Below, in pieces: positions 45,719 to 55,678 of a stretch of 64,000 bases of DNA; positions within the stretch are counted from its first letter, which is position 1; each line of letters opens with the position of its first letter. A program made the position numbers and the translations under genes. The DNA lies in assembly GCA_016707785.1 (NCBI GenBank), contig JADJGZ010000013.1, positions 90,079-154,078 of the forward strand, read 5' to 3'. The notes under the pieces were generated by a model. It was not told where the DNA came from, ran no database searches, and saw nothing but the letters and a program-made list of their open reading frames with translations. This DNA comes from Bacteroidales bacterium (GTDB taxonomy: Bacteria; Bacteroidota; Bacteroidia; Bacteroidales; UBA4417).

Positions 45719-48108
45719 ATGAAGAAATACATTTTCATCATGTTTATGATGGGGTTTGCGATTATTAGCCTGGGACAAAACAAGTTGGAGGGAACAGTAA
45801 AAGATGCTATAAGCGGAATGCCTCTGCCAAATGCATCTTTATATTTTGCTGATTTAATGAGAGGGACAGTGAGTGATTCCATTGGGAATTATAGTTTCTC
45901 AGCGATGCCAGGCGGCACTTTCCTCATGGAGGTCAAATACCTTGGATACCGCTCATGGGTTGGTAAAGTGGTAATTGATCAGAAAAGCAAGCAAGATATT
46001 GATATGCAGCCTGCCGCGGCTGAAATTAGGGAAGTTATTATTACAGGCACTTCCGGTTCTGTTGAAAGGAGACTTAATCCTGTTCCAACCATGGTCCTGA
46101 ATACAGACGATCTCAGTTTGGGAAATTCCTCGAATCTTATTGATGCTATAACCCGGCGTCCGGGAATCAGCCAGGTTACAACAGGTTCGGGAATATCAAA
46201 ACCAGTGATAAGAGGACTGGGATATAACAGGGTAATTGTGCTTCGGGATGGCATCCGTCAGGAAGATCAGCAATGGGGTGATGAGCACGGAATTGAGATT
46301 GATGAATATTCGGTTCAAAGGGTTGAAATAATAAAAGGTCCCGGAAGTATCATGTATGGTTCAGATGCAATGGCAGGGGTAGTTAACTTCTTAAATAACA
46401 AGCCTGTAAATGAAGGTACGATGGCTCTGAATATCGCTTCAGAATTTCAAACAAATAATAAATTAGCCGGCATTTCCATTTTTCAGGCCGGTAATATAAA
46501 GGGAGTAAACTGGAATTTCAGGCTCAGCGGTAAGAGAGCTGGCAATTATCAAAATAAAGAGGACGGAAAGGTTTTCAATTCCGGGTTCAATGAACTTAAT
46601 TCAAATGGATCTCTTGGTTTGAACCGGAAATGGGGATACTCACAATTAAACTACAGTATTTATAATCAATCCGTAGGTTTAATAGAAGGAGAAAGAGATG
46701 ATGCCGGCCATTTCATTAAGCCACAAATCATAAATGACACCCTTGTTGAAGAAGTGGTGGCTACTGAATCTGATCTTGACAGCTATCAGCTATTTATTCC
46801 TAAACAGAAACTTAAACATTTAGGCTTCATATCCAGCAGCAGTATATTACTGGGCAAATCACGTTTAGCATTTAAGGCAGGTTTTCAGCAAAACCAGCGC
46901 AGTGAACTGGCCGAACCATTATTGCCTGATCAAGCTTCCTTATACCTCAAACTAAATACTTTGACATATGATTTAAAGTATTTCTTTCCTGACATGGTTG
47001 GGAAACCTCTTTTGGTTTTGGGGGAATGATGCAATCAAATCATAATGGTGGCATGGAGTATCTTATTCCGGAGTATGAACTGAATGATATTGGATTTTTT
47101 GGATTTACAAGAAAACAATCCGGAAAGTTCCTGGTAAGTGGCGGTATCAGGATGGATTGGAGAAGTTTACATTCGATGGAACTAAATCTTGAGGATGAAG
47201 GTCTGAAATTTGCTGATTTCAAAAGGAATTTCTCAAGTTTTTCAGGGAGTGCCGGTGCTAGTTATAGCATTGATGATCAATGGGTTGTCAAAATTAATCT
47301 TTCAAGAGGTTTTCGGGCCCCCAATATTGCAGAATTAGGCTCGAATGGCAGACATGAAGGGACCTATCGTTATGAGCTGGGAAACAAGGACTTACTTCCT
47401 GAACACAGTTTACAGTTGGATGCTGGTTTTACCTATAACAGTATGCATGTTTCTTTAGAAACCGATTTATTCTTAAACCGGATTGACCAGTACATTTTCC
47501 TTAGAAAGCTAAATGCTTCAAATGGCGGTGATTCAATTATCGACCAACATGATCCGGCTCCTGCCTTTGCGTTTGTCCAGGGGGATGCAACTTTATTTGG
47601 TGGTGAAATTACCCTGGATATACATCCGCATCCGCTGGACTGGATACATTTTGAAAATTCAGTTGGGTTTGTCAGAGGGTTTCAGCCCGGGAATCCTGAC
47701 AGTACCTATAATTTGCCAATGATTCCACCGTTGAGATTCAGGTCTCAGTTAAAGCTTGAATTGCCCAGATTACCTTTAAGGATTGATCATGCATACATCC
47801 TTATTGGTTCTGATTATTCGCTGAGCCAGGAAAAGATATATGAGGCTTATGGAACTGAAACCATCACGCCTGCCTGGTTTACCATGTATGCAGGAATGGG
47901 ATTAAACCTTCTGACTAAATCAAAAACAACACTTCTTTCAATTCAGGTAACGGCAAACAATATTTTTAATGTGGCGTACCAGGATCATTTAAGCCGGTTG
48001 AAATATGCACCTGAAAATCCTTTGAATGGCAAGACAGGCATTTACAATATGGGCAGGAATATAGGGTTTAAGCTGGTTTTTCCAATGACCTGGAAGGTAA
48101 GATCATAA
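45719..48108 (+). CDS. TonB-dependent outer-membrane receptor, interrupted by a -1 frameshift
   Basis: From the ATG at 45719 there is a signal peptide (ending ISLGQ), a carboxypeptidase-like N-domain (GTVKDAISGMPLPNASLY), a plug domain (IDAITRRPGIS, PVIRGLGYNRVIVLRDG, VEIIKGPGSIMYGSDAMAGVVN) and part of the barrel, stopping at 47029. The remaining barrel continues in the next frame (47026-48108: NLSRGFRAPNIAELGSNGRHEG, ending FKLVFPMTW). Adding one G to the run of five G at 47020-47024 restores one protein of about 797 residues. The HEGTYRYELGN segment resembles metal or ZnuD-like receptors, an inference. The short His-rich gene lies just upstream. Confidence 0.88.
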
Positions 48109-48159
48109 AAGGGCATGGATTGGTAGCCATTATTCCATAATTTTACAAAAAAGGGAAAG

Positions 48160-49599
48160 ATGGATAACGATCAATTCAGAAAATGGGCCCATCAGTTTGC
48201 AGATTGGATGGCTGATTATTATGCCGGAGTTGAGAAATACCCGGTGAAGTCGATGGTAAAGCCTGGGGAAGTGATGGAAAAACTTCCCGGTTTTCCTCCT
48301 GAAAAAGGGGAAGATATGGCAAGCATATTTACAGATTTTCAGCAAATTATAGTTCCAGGGATGACCCATTGGCAAAGTCCCAATTTCTTTGCTTATTTTC
48401 CCGCTAATACGAGCTATCCTTCGGTGCTTGCTGAGATGCTGACCGCTGCACTGGGAGCCCAATGTATGATTTGGGAAACTTCCCCGGCAGCCGCTGAGCT
48501 GGAAGAACGGGTTATGGAATGGTTGAAAGGCATGTTGGGTTTACCGGCAGATTGGTCAGGGGTAATACAGGATACAGCCTCAACTGCAACCCTGGCAGCT
48601 ATATTGAGCGCAAGGGAAAAGTTGGCTCAATACAGGATCAATGAAGCAGGGTTTGATGGTCATATAGGGTTAAGGGTGTATTGCTCCACCGAAACCCATT
48701 CTTCCATCGAAAAGGCAGTGAAGATTTCAGGAATTGGACGACAACACCTGGTTAAGGTGCCGGTAGATGATCGATTCATGATGAATGCCGGGAGTCTCCG
48801 TGAGTTGATTCAATCTGATCTGGATGCCGGCCTCAAGCCATGCTGTGTAATCGCAACCTTAGGGACAACCGGTTCCACTGCAGTTGATCCGTTAGAATCA
48901 ATTGCGGAAATATGCAAGGAATTTAATCTCTGGCTTCATGTGGATGCAGCCTATGGGGGTTCGGCTTTACTACTGCCTGAATTCCGCTGGATGATTGAAG
49001 GCATAGACGGTGTAGACAGCTTTGTTTTCAATCCTCATAAATGGATGTTCACCAATTTTGACTGTTCTGCTTATTTTGTCAGGGATAAGGAAGCCCTGCT
49101 ACGAACCTTTGAAATCCTTCCTGAGTATTTGAAGACAAGCTCCCGTGGCCAGGTGAATGATTACCGTGATTGGGGTGTGCCATTAGGCAGAAGGTTTCGT
49201 GCTTTAAAGTTATGGTTCGTAATCAGGAGTTTTGGACTAGATGGATTGCAACAAAAAATCCGGAATCATATTAGTTTGGCTAAATGGTTAGAGGATCAAA
49301 TCAATAATCACCGCGATTTTGAAGTTCTTACACCAAGAGTATTCTCGGTAGTATGTTTCAGGTATCATCCGGTTGGATGTGAGGACGAAGAGCAGCTGAA
49401 TCTGCTTAATGAATCTCTCCTTAAAGTCATCAATGCAGGAGGCAATGCTTATCTGAGTCATACTAAACTAAATGGGAAATATACGATCAGGATATCTGTG
49501 TCCCAAACCCAGGTTACTGAAGCACATGTTCAGAAATTATGGGGATTGATTGTTGAATTGGCTTCTAATCAGAAGTCTTTACTTAAATTGCCGGCTTAA
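48160..49599 (+). CDS. PLP-dependent aromatic-L-amino-acid-type decarboxylase
   Basis: A 479-residue group II decarboxylase. Conserved parts are SPNFFAYFPANTSYPSVLAEML, DTASTATLAAILSARE, YCSTETHSSIEKAVKI, LHVDAAYGGSALLLPE and NPHKWMF with the PLP-binding Lys294. The length and pattern match aromatic amino acid (tyrosine, tryptophan or phenylalanine) decarboxylases that produce amines. The exact substrate is not evident. The sialate O-acetylesterase gene follows after 37 bp. Confidence 0.92.
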   Translation: MDNDQFRKWAHQFADWMADYYAGVEKYPVKSMVKPGEVMEKLPGFPPEKGEDMASIFTDFQQIIVPGMTHWQSPNFFAYFPANTSYPSVLAEMLTAALGAQCMIWETSPAAAELEERVMEWLKGMLGLPADWSGVIQDTASTATLAAILSAREKLAQYRINEAGFDGHIGLRVYCSTETHSSIEKAVKISGIGRQHLVKVPVDDRFMMNAGSLRELIQSDLDAGLKPCCVIATLGTTGSTAVDPLESIAEICKEFNLWLHVDAAYGGSALLLPEFRWMIEGIDGVDSFVFNPHKWMFTNFDCSAYFVRDKEALLRTFEILPEYLKTSSRGQVNDYRDWGVPLGRRFRALKLWFVIRSFGLDGLQQKIRNHISLAKWLEDQINNHRDFEVLTPRVFSVVCFRYHPVGCEDEEQLNLLNESLLKVINAGGNAYLSHTKLNGKYTIRISVSQTQVTEAHVQKLWGLIVELASNQKSLLKLPA

Positions 49600-49636
49600 A
49601 TCTATTAAAGCAAAGTCTCATTTAAATTCCAGGCTG

Positions 49637-51817
49637 ATGCGAGTTTTTACCCTGATAACTAATTTACTTTCTTTTCCAAGGCAAACTTTGCTGATACTGT
49701 TTCTGATTACATCAATCCAGGCATTTTCATGGATTAAGCTTCCGGATGTTTTGGGGAGCCATATGGTTTTACAACGAAATTCGGAAATCAAGATATGGGG
49801 CTCGGCATCTAAAGGTGAGAGAATCAGTGTAAAAGCCGGATGGATGCCATCGGAGGTAAGCACTTTTACCGGGGCCGACGGAAACTGGCAAGTCAAAATC
49901 CTTACGGGGAATGCAGGTGGGCCTTATCTTCTAACGATCTCAGGGAGGGATACAAGCATTAATCTCGAAGATATATTATTGGGAGAGGTCTGGATTTGCT
50001 CCGGGCAATCCAATATGGAATTTACTATAAAGATGTTCGGAGGATGGAACAAGACCTATCCTTCAGAAAGAGATGAGCTTCTTAAACTTAGTCCGGCACC
50101 AATAAGATTATTTACCCTTGAAAAGGATACCTCCTATTTTGAAAAGGATAAATGCAACGGTAACTGGCAGTTGGCGGATACTGCTACTGTCGCATCCTTC
50201 AGTGCGACAGCCTGGTTTTTTGGCTTGGAATTGTACAAGAAGCTTGGCATTCCTGTTGGTTTGATCGTAACAGCCTGGGGTGGGACTGCAGCCGAAGCCT
50301 GGACACCCTCCCGTATCATAGAAAATGATCCCGGGTTGATATATTATCGTTCTGATCCCAATAGGAATGAATGGTTTCCAACCTATCCCTCGATTCTTAT
50401 TTAACGCAATGATTCATCCGTTGCTCAAAACAACAATCAAGGTGCAATCTGGTATCAGGGCGAAAGCAATGTAAATGATGCTGATACCTATGATGAACTA
50501 TTTCCGGCAATGATACAGGGATGGCGGGAAGAATGGGGGTTGGGTAATTTCCCGTTCTATTATGTTCAGATTGCTCCTTTCCCCTACGAAAAAGCGGTTG
50601 TAGGAGCTATGCTCCGCGAATCACAGTTGAAGTGCATGTCAGCTCCAAATGTAGGAATGGTGGTTACTATGGATATAACCGGTGATGTGACTGATATTCA
50701 TCCCAAAGATAAGGTAACTGTTGGGAAACGGCTTGCAGACTGGGCATTACATGGGACCTATGGCGTTCAGGAAAACCTTACCTACGGACCAGTTTTAAAG
50801 TCTTTTGAAAAAGAAGGCAAGGGGATCAGGCTATTTTTTGATCATGCTAACCAGGGACTGGAAATCAAAGACAACAAAAAAGAGAGTGGTTTTGTAATTG
50901 CAGGCGCAGATCGCCACTTTGTTCCGGCAAAGGTCAGTATCCGTGATCATTCAGTATTTGTTAGTTCCGATTATGTAACAGATCCGGTTGCGGTAAGATA
51001 TGCCTATACAAATATTTCTGAAGCTACGCTTTTCAATTATGAGGGATTACCGGCTTCTACTTTTCGCACTGATGAATGGCCATTTATAACCGATATGGTT
51101 TTTATGCATCCGGCTTATGATGAGGTTAATAAGCAGATAAAATATGACCTGGTATCCACGAGGCCTGGTGCTGAGATATATTATTCGCTCGATGGCACTG
51201 AGCCTACTTGTGTTTCAAGGAAATACCAGGGAGATGGGATCCTCATCCTCAGGCCTGCCAGGATCAATGCCAGGGTTTGTGTGAATGGTTATGCCTCTGA
51301 AACGATTGGATCATGGGTGGTTAGTCCACATAAGGGTATGGCATCCGACATTACCTATTTGAGTCCATATTCACAAAAATTCTCAGCTGGTGGTGCCTAT
51401 GGACTTGTTGATGGCATACAAGGAAGCCTGGCTTTTAATGATGGTGCATGGCAGGGATTTGAAGGCGACGATTTTTCCATAACCCTTGATCTGGGAGAAT
51501 CTACCCTGATTCGTAAAGTTTCTATAAATTTCCTTTCTGATACCAACTCATGGGTATTCTTTCCCAAGCATGTCGAAATAAAGACTTCTCAAAATGGGAT
51601 CACTTATGATACCGGGTCAAGGTTTGATAATTTTTACGATTTGTCAGGTACTTTTGAAAGGGCAGCAGGAAAAGAAATAGAAACTGTACGGGCTGGTTTT
51701 ATGAAGAAAGCAAGGTTTATTAAAATTATTGCCAGGAATATCGGTCAATGTCCGCCAGGACATCCGGGAGCAGGGGGGAAAGCCTGGATTTTTGCTGATG
51801 AAGTTGTTGTTGAATGA
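49637..51817 (+). CDS. Sialate O-acetylesterase-like SGNH hydrolase, with two compensating frameshifts
   Basis: The ATG at 49637 gives a signal peptide (FLITSIQAFS). The SGNH motif WICSGQSNMEF lies near residue 115, with VTAWGGTAAEAW, then after the break GAIWYQGESNVNDADTY and the catalytic DIHPKDK. The reading frame stops at 50402-50404; the bases from 50400 to about 50447 read in another frame as FNAMIHPLLKTTIK, which is expected there, and the original frame then resumes. One extra base near 50397 and one missing G near 50447 explain both. C-terminally there is a chitobiase-type Ig-like domain (YYSLDGTEPT) and an F5/8-type domain. It would remove acetyl groups from sialic acid or other glycans. 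Confidence 0.85.
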
Positions 51818-51939
51818 GTTCTCGAGAAACTGAAATTTTTCTAATCCAAGTGTATGCATCAATCGCTAACTGATTCCTCCTTATATTTGTATGAGTTCCT
51901 TTTATCCAGAACATTCATAATAATTTTAACCTTTTCAAA

Positions 51940-52824
51940 ATGGAAAATCTTTACACTTTGCTTATTTTGATCCTCGTCCTGTTATTCTTTTCGGGGATAA
52001 GGATTGTACGACCCACTAACCGCGCCTTAGTTGAACGGCTGGGGAAATATCACAGGTTTGCAACCCCGGGTTTCAACTGGATTATTCCTGTTATTGATAA
52101 GATGTATAAAATCAATATTACAGAAAAGATGATCAATGCGGAGCCCCAGGAAATTATTACCAATGATAATCTGAATGCCAGGGTAGATGCACAGGTCTAT
52201 TTTAAGATCAAACCGGATGAAGAGAGTGTAAAGAATTCTCAGTATAACGTTAATAGTATTGAATATCAGATTGTCAACCTTGCCCGTACCACGCTGCGTA
52301 ATATTATTGGTACAATGACATTGAAATCGGCAAATAGTGAACGTGGAAAAATTAACAAAGAATTGCATGCCACTTTACTGGATGAAACCATGAACTGGGG
52401 TATCGAAATCGTCAGAACAGAGTTAAAAGAGATTGACCCTCCCAAGGATGTTCAGGAAACCATGAACAAAATCGTTAAAGCGGAGAATGAAAAGATTGCT
52501 GCCGTCGATTTTGCTACAGCTACCGAAACAAGGGCTGATGGTGAGAAACGTGCAGAAATCCGCAAGGCAGAAGGTGTTAAACAAGCTGCGATTTTGCGTG
52601 CAGAAGGTGAAGCCCAGGCTATCGCTCTTGTAAATGAAGCTGCTGAAAAGTATTTCGTGGGTAATGCTCAATTGTTGCGGAAAATTCAAGCCATGGAGAC
52701 TGCTCTGCAGAATAATTCCAAAATTGTTGTTCCAATAGGTTCTGACCTGGTAAATGTATTGGGTGAACTGGGAGGGGTTTTACCTTATAAGGAGAAACAA
52801 ACAGTGATTCCCCCGGTAAAGTAA
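51940..52824 (+). CDS. SPFH/band 7 domain protein (paraslipin-like)
   Basis: A 294-residue protein with one N-terminal membrane helix (about 3-20, LYTLLILILVLLFFSGI), then a band 7 domain: RALVERLGKYHRFATPGFNWIIP, NLARTTLRNIIGTMTL and VRTELKEIDPPKDVQETMNK, followed by an Ala/Glu-rich helical stretch (KRAEIRKAEGVKQAAILRAEGEAQA). Such proteins form oligomeric scaffolds in the inner membrane and often work with NfeD-type proteases; none is adjacent. A -7-like TATATTTG is at 51882-51889. It ends in an unusually structured terminator. Confidence 0.94.
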   Translation: MENLYTLLILILVLLFFSGIRIVRPTNRALVERLGKYHRFATPGFNWIIPVIDKMYKINITEKMINAEPQEIITNDNLNARVDAQVYFKIKPDEESVKNSQYNVNSIEYQIVNLARTTLRNIIGTMTLKSANSERGKINKELHATLLDETMNWGIEIVRTELKEIDPPKDVQETMNKIVKAENEKIAAVDFATATETRADGEKRAEIRKAEGVKQAAILRAEGEAQAIALVNEAAEKYFVGNAQLLRKIQAMETALQNNSKIVVPIGSDLVNVLGELGGVLPYKEKQTVIPPVK

Positions 52825-52848
52825 TCTGAACCATTTCAAGGTTTTTCG

Positions 52849-52921
52849 GTTTGTCTCATAAGTCGATATTTGTTCAATGTGTGTACAATGAACAAAGGCT
52901 TCTGAGACAAACTTCTTTTTT
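52849..52921 (+). terminator. Compound hairpin terminator after the SPFH gene
   Basis: Outer arms GTTTGTCTCA (52849-52858) and TGAGACAAAC (52903-52912) are perfectly complementary, and a further AAG/CTT pairing extends the stem past one mismatch. Inside lies a second inverted repeat TTTGTTCA / TGAACAAA (52869-52876 and 52889-52896). A T-rich tract follows, so the whole is probably a transcription terminator. Confidence 0.8.
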
Positions 52922-52951
52922 GTCATAATGTAATGTTTTCCGCTAATTTTG
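52920..52951 (+). promoter_or_regulatory. Bacteroidota-type promoter of the methyltransferase gene
   Basis: TTG at 52920-52922 and TAATTTTG at 52944-52951 are 21 bp apart. The -33 element sits in the T-tract of the upstream terminator. The start site expected near 52958 would leave only about seven nt before the ATG at 52965. Confidence 0.62.
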
Positions 52952-52964
52952 AAAAAAAATCCTG

Positions 52965-53570
52965 ATGTCAAAAGATCAATGGGATGCCCGATATGTATCA
53001 GAAGAATACATTTATGGCATTGAACCTAATACTTACTTAAAAGAGATTCTTCCGAAACATAAACCAGGAAAAATCTTGTTTCCAGCTGAGGGGGAAGGTA
53101 GAAATGCAGTGTTTGCAGCGGGCCTTGGTTGGCAGACAGAAGCATTTGATCAGAGTGAAGAGGGAAGAAAGAAAGCGTTTCAGCTGGCAAAAATGAAAGG
53201 TGTGATCATCCAATATCACTTGGTATCACTCGAAGCCTGGGAGCCCGTTCCCGAAGCATTTGATTGTGTTTGTCTTGTATTTGTCCACCTGGTACCCGGG
53301 CTCAGGGAATTAGTCCACCAGAAAGTCATCAGCGCCTTAAAACCAGGGGGGATTCTCATTTTTGAAGCCTTCACAAAAAATCAAATGCCACGCACCAGCG
53401 GAGGTCCTAAGAATTTTGATCTTTTATTTAATCCTGAAGACATTAAAGCAGATTTTTCAAGCCTGGAAATAATTGATTTTCATGAAACGCAGGTTATTCT
53501 TGATGAAGGCCCGCTCCACCAGGGATTGGCGGATGTAGTTCGATTCACAGCAAAAAAACCGGTATCATAA
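52965..53570 (+). CDS. Class I SAM-dependent methyltransferase (TehB/thiopurine-type)
   Basis: A 201-residue protein with DQWDARYVSEEYIYGIEPN at the start, motif I as LFPAEGEGRNAVFAAGLG, and ALKPGGILIFEAFTKNQ. The WDxRY...G.EPN start is typical of a widespread group related to tellurite-resistance methyltransferases and thiopurine methyltransferases. The substrate is unknown. The dipeptidase gene follows closely, about 50 bp downstream. Confidence 0.85.
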   Translation: MSKDQWDARYVSEEYIYGIEPNTYLKEILPKHKPGKILFPAEGEGRNAVFAAGLGWQTEAFDQSEEGRKKAFQLAKMKGVIIQYHLVSLEAWEPVPEAFDCVCLVFVHLVPGLRELVHQKVISALKPGGILIFEAFTKNQMPRTSGGPKNFDLLFNPEDIKADFSSLEIIDFHETQVILDEGPLHQGLADVVRFTAKKPVS

Positions 53571-53620
53571 TTATTGAAATCGGATCAGTGCATCATTCAT
53601 ATACAAACCTTATAAACAAA

Positions 53621-54841
53621 ATGCATCAATTCATATACTCCTTCATATCTGTACTTCTTATTCTCCCACTTTTTCTGTCAGCTCAAAATGCAAGGAATTC
53701 AGAAACCAAAGCTGCCCGGATCCATGAAAAAATATTTACAGTGGATTCCCATACTGATACTCCCATGAACCTGTTTGATCCTGAATTCAATGTGGCGATC
53801 GATAATTCCTCCACTGTCCGCCGATCGAAAGTAGATTTTCCAAGGATGAAAAAAGGTGGATTGGATGCTGTTTTCTTTGCTGTTTTCACAAGCCAGGGGG
53901 CAAGGACACCGGAAGGAAATGCAAAAGCTTATAAGAGTGCAATGGCTACCTTCGATTCGATATATAGTAAAGTAGGACAGAACCCTGAAATGGCAGCTGT
54001 TGTTACAACGCCTGATGGAGCGGCTCAAGCATGCAGGCAGGGCAAAAGTGCGGTGTTTATTGGGGTCGAAAACGGTTATCCAATCGGCACTGATTTATCA
54101 AATGTAAAAGTATTGTACGATAAAGGCGCCAGATATATCACTTTGTGCCATACCCGGAATAATGATATTTGTACCAGTTCGACTGACACCAGTAACTCAA
54201 CAGGTCTCACTAATTTTGGAAAAGAAGTGGTTTCTGAAATGAATCGGTTAGGAATGATGATTGATGTTTCCCATGTTTCGGATGCATCGTTTTATGATGT
54301 GATTCGGTTGAGCAGTAAGCCTGTAATCGCTTCACATTCATGTGCAAGAGCTATTTGTGACAATAAACGCAACCTTACAGATGATATGATGAAAGCGTTA
54401 TCAAAAAATGGAGGCGTTGTTCAAATGTGCATCCTGAGTGCTTATGTGAAGACACCACTGCCAAATCCAGCCAGAGATTCAGCATTCCAGGCTGCTCGTT
54501 CAAAATGGAGAAATTACCAGGACCTTTCAGAAATTGAGATGGATAGTGCCCGTCGTGACTGGTGGAAAAATGAAGAGCTTTTTCCTCAACAACTCGCCAC
54601 AGTTAAGGATGTTTGTGATCACATTGACCATATAGTAAACATAGCAGGGATTGATCATGTAGGGATCGGGACTGATTTTGATGGAGGTGGCGGAGTAGAA
54701 GGTTGTTTCGATGTAAGTGAAATGGGGAATATCACCCTGGAATTAGTCAGGAGAGGGTATAGCAAGCGTCAGCTGAAGAAGATCTGGGGTGGAAACCTGA
54801 TGCGTGTCATGAGTGATGTTCAAAACACAGGCACGCATTAA
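53621..54841 (+). CDS. Membrane dipeptidase (M19 family)
   Basis: I chose the ATG at 53621 (MHQFIYSFISVLLILPLFLSAQ, a signal peptide); a GTG at 53588 adds 11 residues. The protein is then 406 residues. Zinc-binding motifs of renal-dipeptidase-like enzymes are present: VDSHTDTP, VFIGVENGYPIG with the bridging Glu, IDVSHVSD, IASHSCARAICDNKRN and VGIGTDFDGGGGV. It hydrolyses dipeptides, some with D-amino acids, in the periplasm. It lies about 50 bp after the methyltransferase gene. Confidence 0.93.
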   Translation: MHQFIYSFISVLLILPLFLSAQNARNSETKAARIHEKIFTVDSHTDTPMNLFDPEFNVAIDNSSTVRRSKVDFPRMKKGGLDAVFFAVFTSQGARTPEGNAKAYKSAMATFDSIYSKVGQNPEMAAVVTTPDGAAQACRQGKSAVFIGVENGYPIGTDLSNVKVLYDKGARYITLCHTRNNDICTSSTDTSNSTGLTNFGKEVVSEMNRLGMMIDVSHVSDASFYDVIRLSSKPVIASHSCARAICDNKRNLTDDMMKALSKNGGVVQMCILSAYVKTPLPNPARDSAFQAARSKWRNYQDLSEIEMDSARRDWWKNEELFPQQLATVKDVCDHIDHIVNIAGIDHVGIGTDFDGGGGVEGCFDVSEMGNITLELVRRGYSKRQLKKIWGGNLMRVMSDVQNTGTH

Positions 54842-54888
54842 TTTAAAATTCAATTAACTTCGCGATCAATCATTATTGCTGCAAATAG

Positions 54889-55575
54889 TTGATACATCTA
54901 ACTTCCATCACTTTATCAGAGTTAAGGAATTCGGGAATTGAAACCGGGTTACTTACCGGTCTGCTACCTCTGGAGAGCCAGGAACGCTTATTGGTGAAAT
55001 CGAATACTGATAATCATGATCGGTCGCTATTGGGTGAGCTATTGGCCAGGTATTCACTCAAGAAATTTAACGGGATTGAAGATGTTAACCAGCCCTTCTC
55101 AATAGGGGAAAAGGGGAAGCCTCATTTGCAGGGTCATCTCGACGCACATTTCAATATTTCCCATTCAGGTGGGATGATCGTTTGCGCTGTTGCTTCTTCA
55201 GCAATTGGTATAGACGTTGAGCACGAAAGAAGAGTGAATTTTAAAGTAGCTGAACGTTTTTTCTCACCACTTGAAATACAAGACCTCTTTTCGTTGCCTG
55301 AAGATCAGCGTCAGGAGTATTTTTTTTATCTGTGGACCATAAAGGAGAGCTTTCTAAAGACCATTGGCAGTGGGTTGACCCGGACCCTCAATTCTTTTAC
55401 AGTTATAAAGAATAATCAAGGGTTTAAACTCTCCGGAGACGAAGTTTCGGAGGCACTATACGTTATGACTTACAGGATGCCTGGCTATTACCTGGCCGTT
55501 TGTCATGATAGTTTGGGTTTCCCTGAAAGCATCAAAACAGTAAGCATTAAAGAAATTGTTGATTTACTTGCTTGA
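54889..55575 (+). CDS. 4'-phosphopantetheinyl transferase (Sfp type)
   Basis: A 228-residue protein from a TTG at 54889; the exact start is uncertain. Motifs are FNISHSGGMIVCAVA, GIDVEHERRV (Mg-binding Asp and Glu) and YLWTIKESFLKTIGSGL (WxxKES). It transfers phosphopantetheine from CoA to acyl or peptidyl carrier proteins. No polyketide or peptide synthetase is in the window, so it may serve fatty-acid synthesis or a cluster elsewhere. It follows the dipeptidase gene by 47 bp. Confidence 0.9.
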   Translation: MIHLTSITLSELRNSGIETGLLTGLLPLESQERLLVKSNTDNHDRSLLGELLARYSLKKFNGIEDVNQPFSIGEKGKPHLQGHLDAHFNISHSGGMIVCAVASSAIGIDVEHERRVNFKVAERFFSPLEIQDLFSLPEDQRQEYFFYLWTIKESFLKTIGSGLTRTLNSFTVIKNNQGFKLSGDEVSEALYVMTYRMPGYYLAVCHDSLGFPESIKTVSIKEIVDLLA

Positions 55576-55598
55576 GAGCTCAAAAATCACTATATTTA

Positions 55599-55629
55599 TT
55601 GACTTAGCGTACCTAAGAATTTATTTTTG
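55599..55629 (+). promoter_or_regulatory. Bacteroidota-type promoter of the patatin gene
   Basis: TTG at 55599-55601 and TATTTTTG at 55622-55629 are separated by exactly 20 bp. Transcription should start near 55636, about 43 nt before the ATG at 55679. Confidence 0.75.
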
Positions 55630-55678
55630 TATTGAACCTTAGGTTTATTCATTGCCATTTTAAAGAAAATTAATTGAT

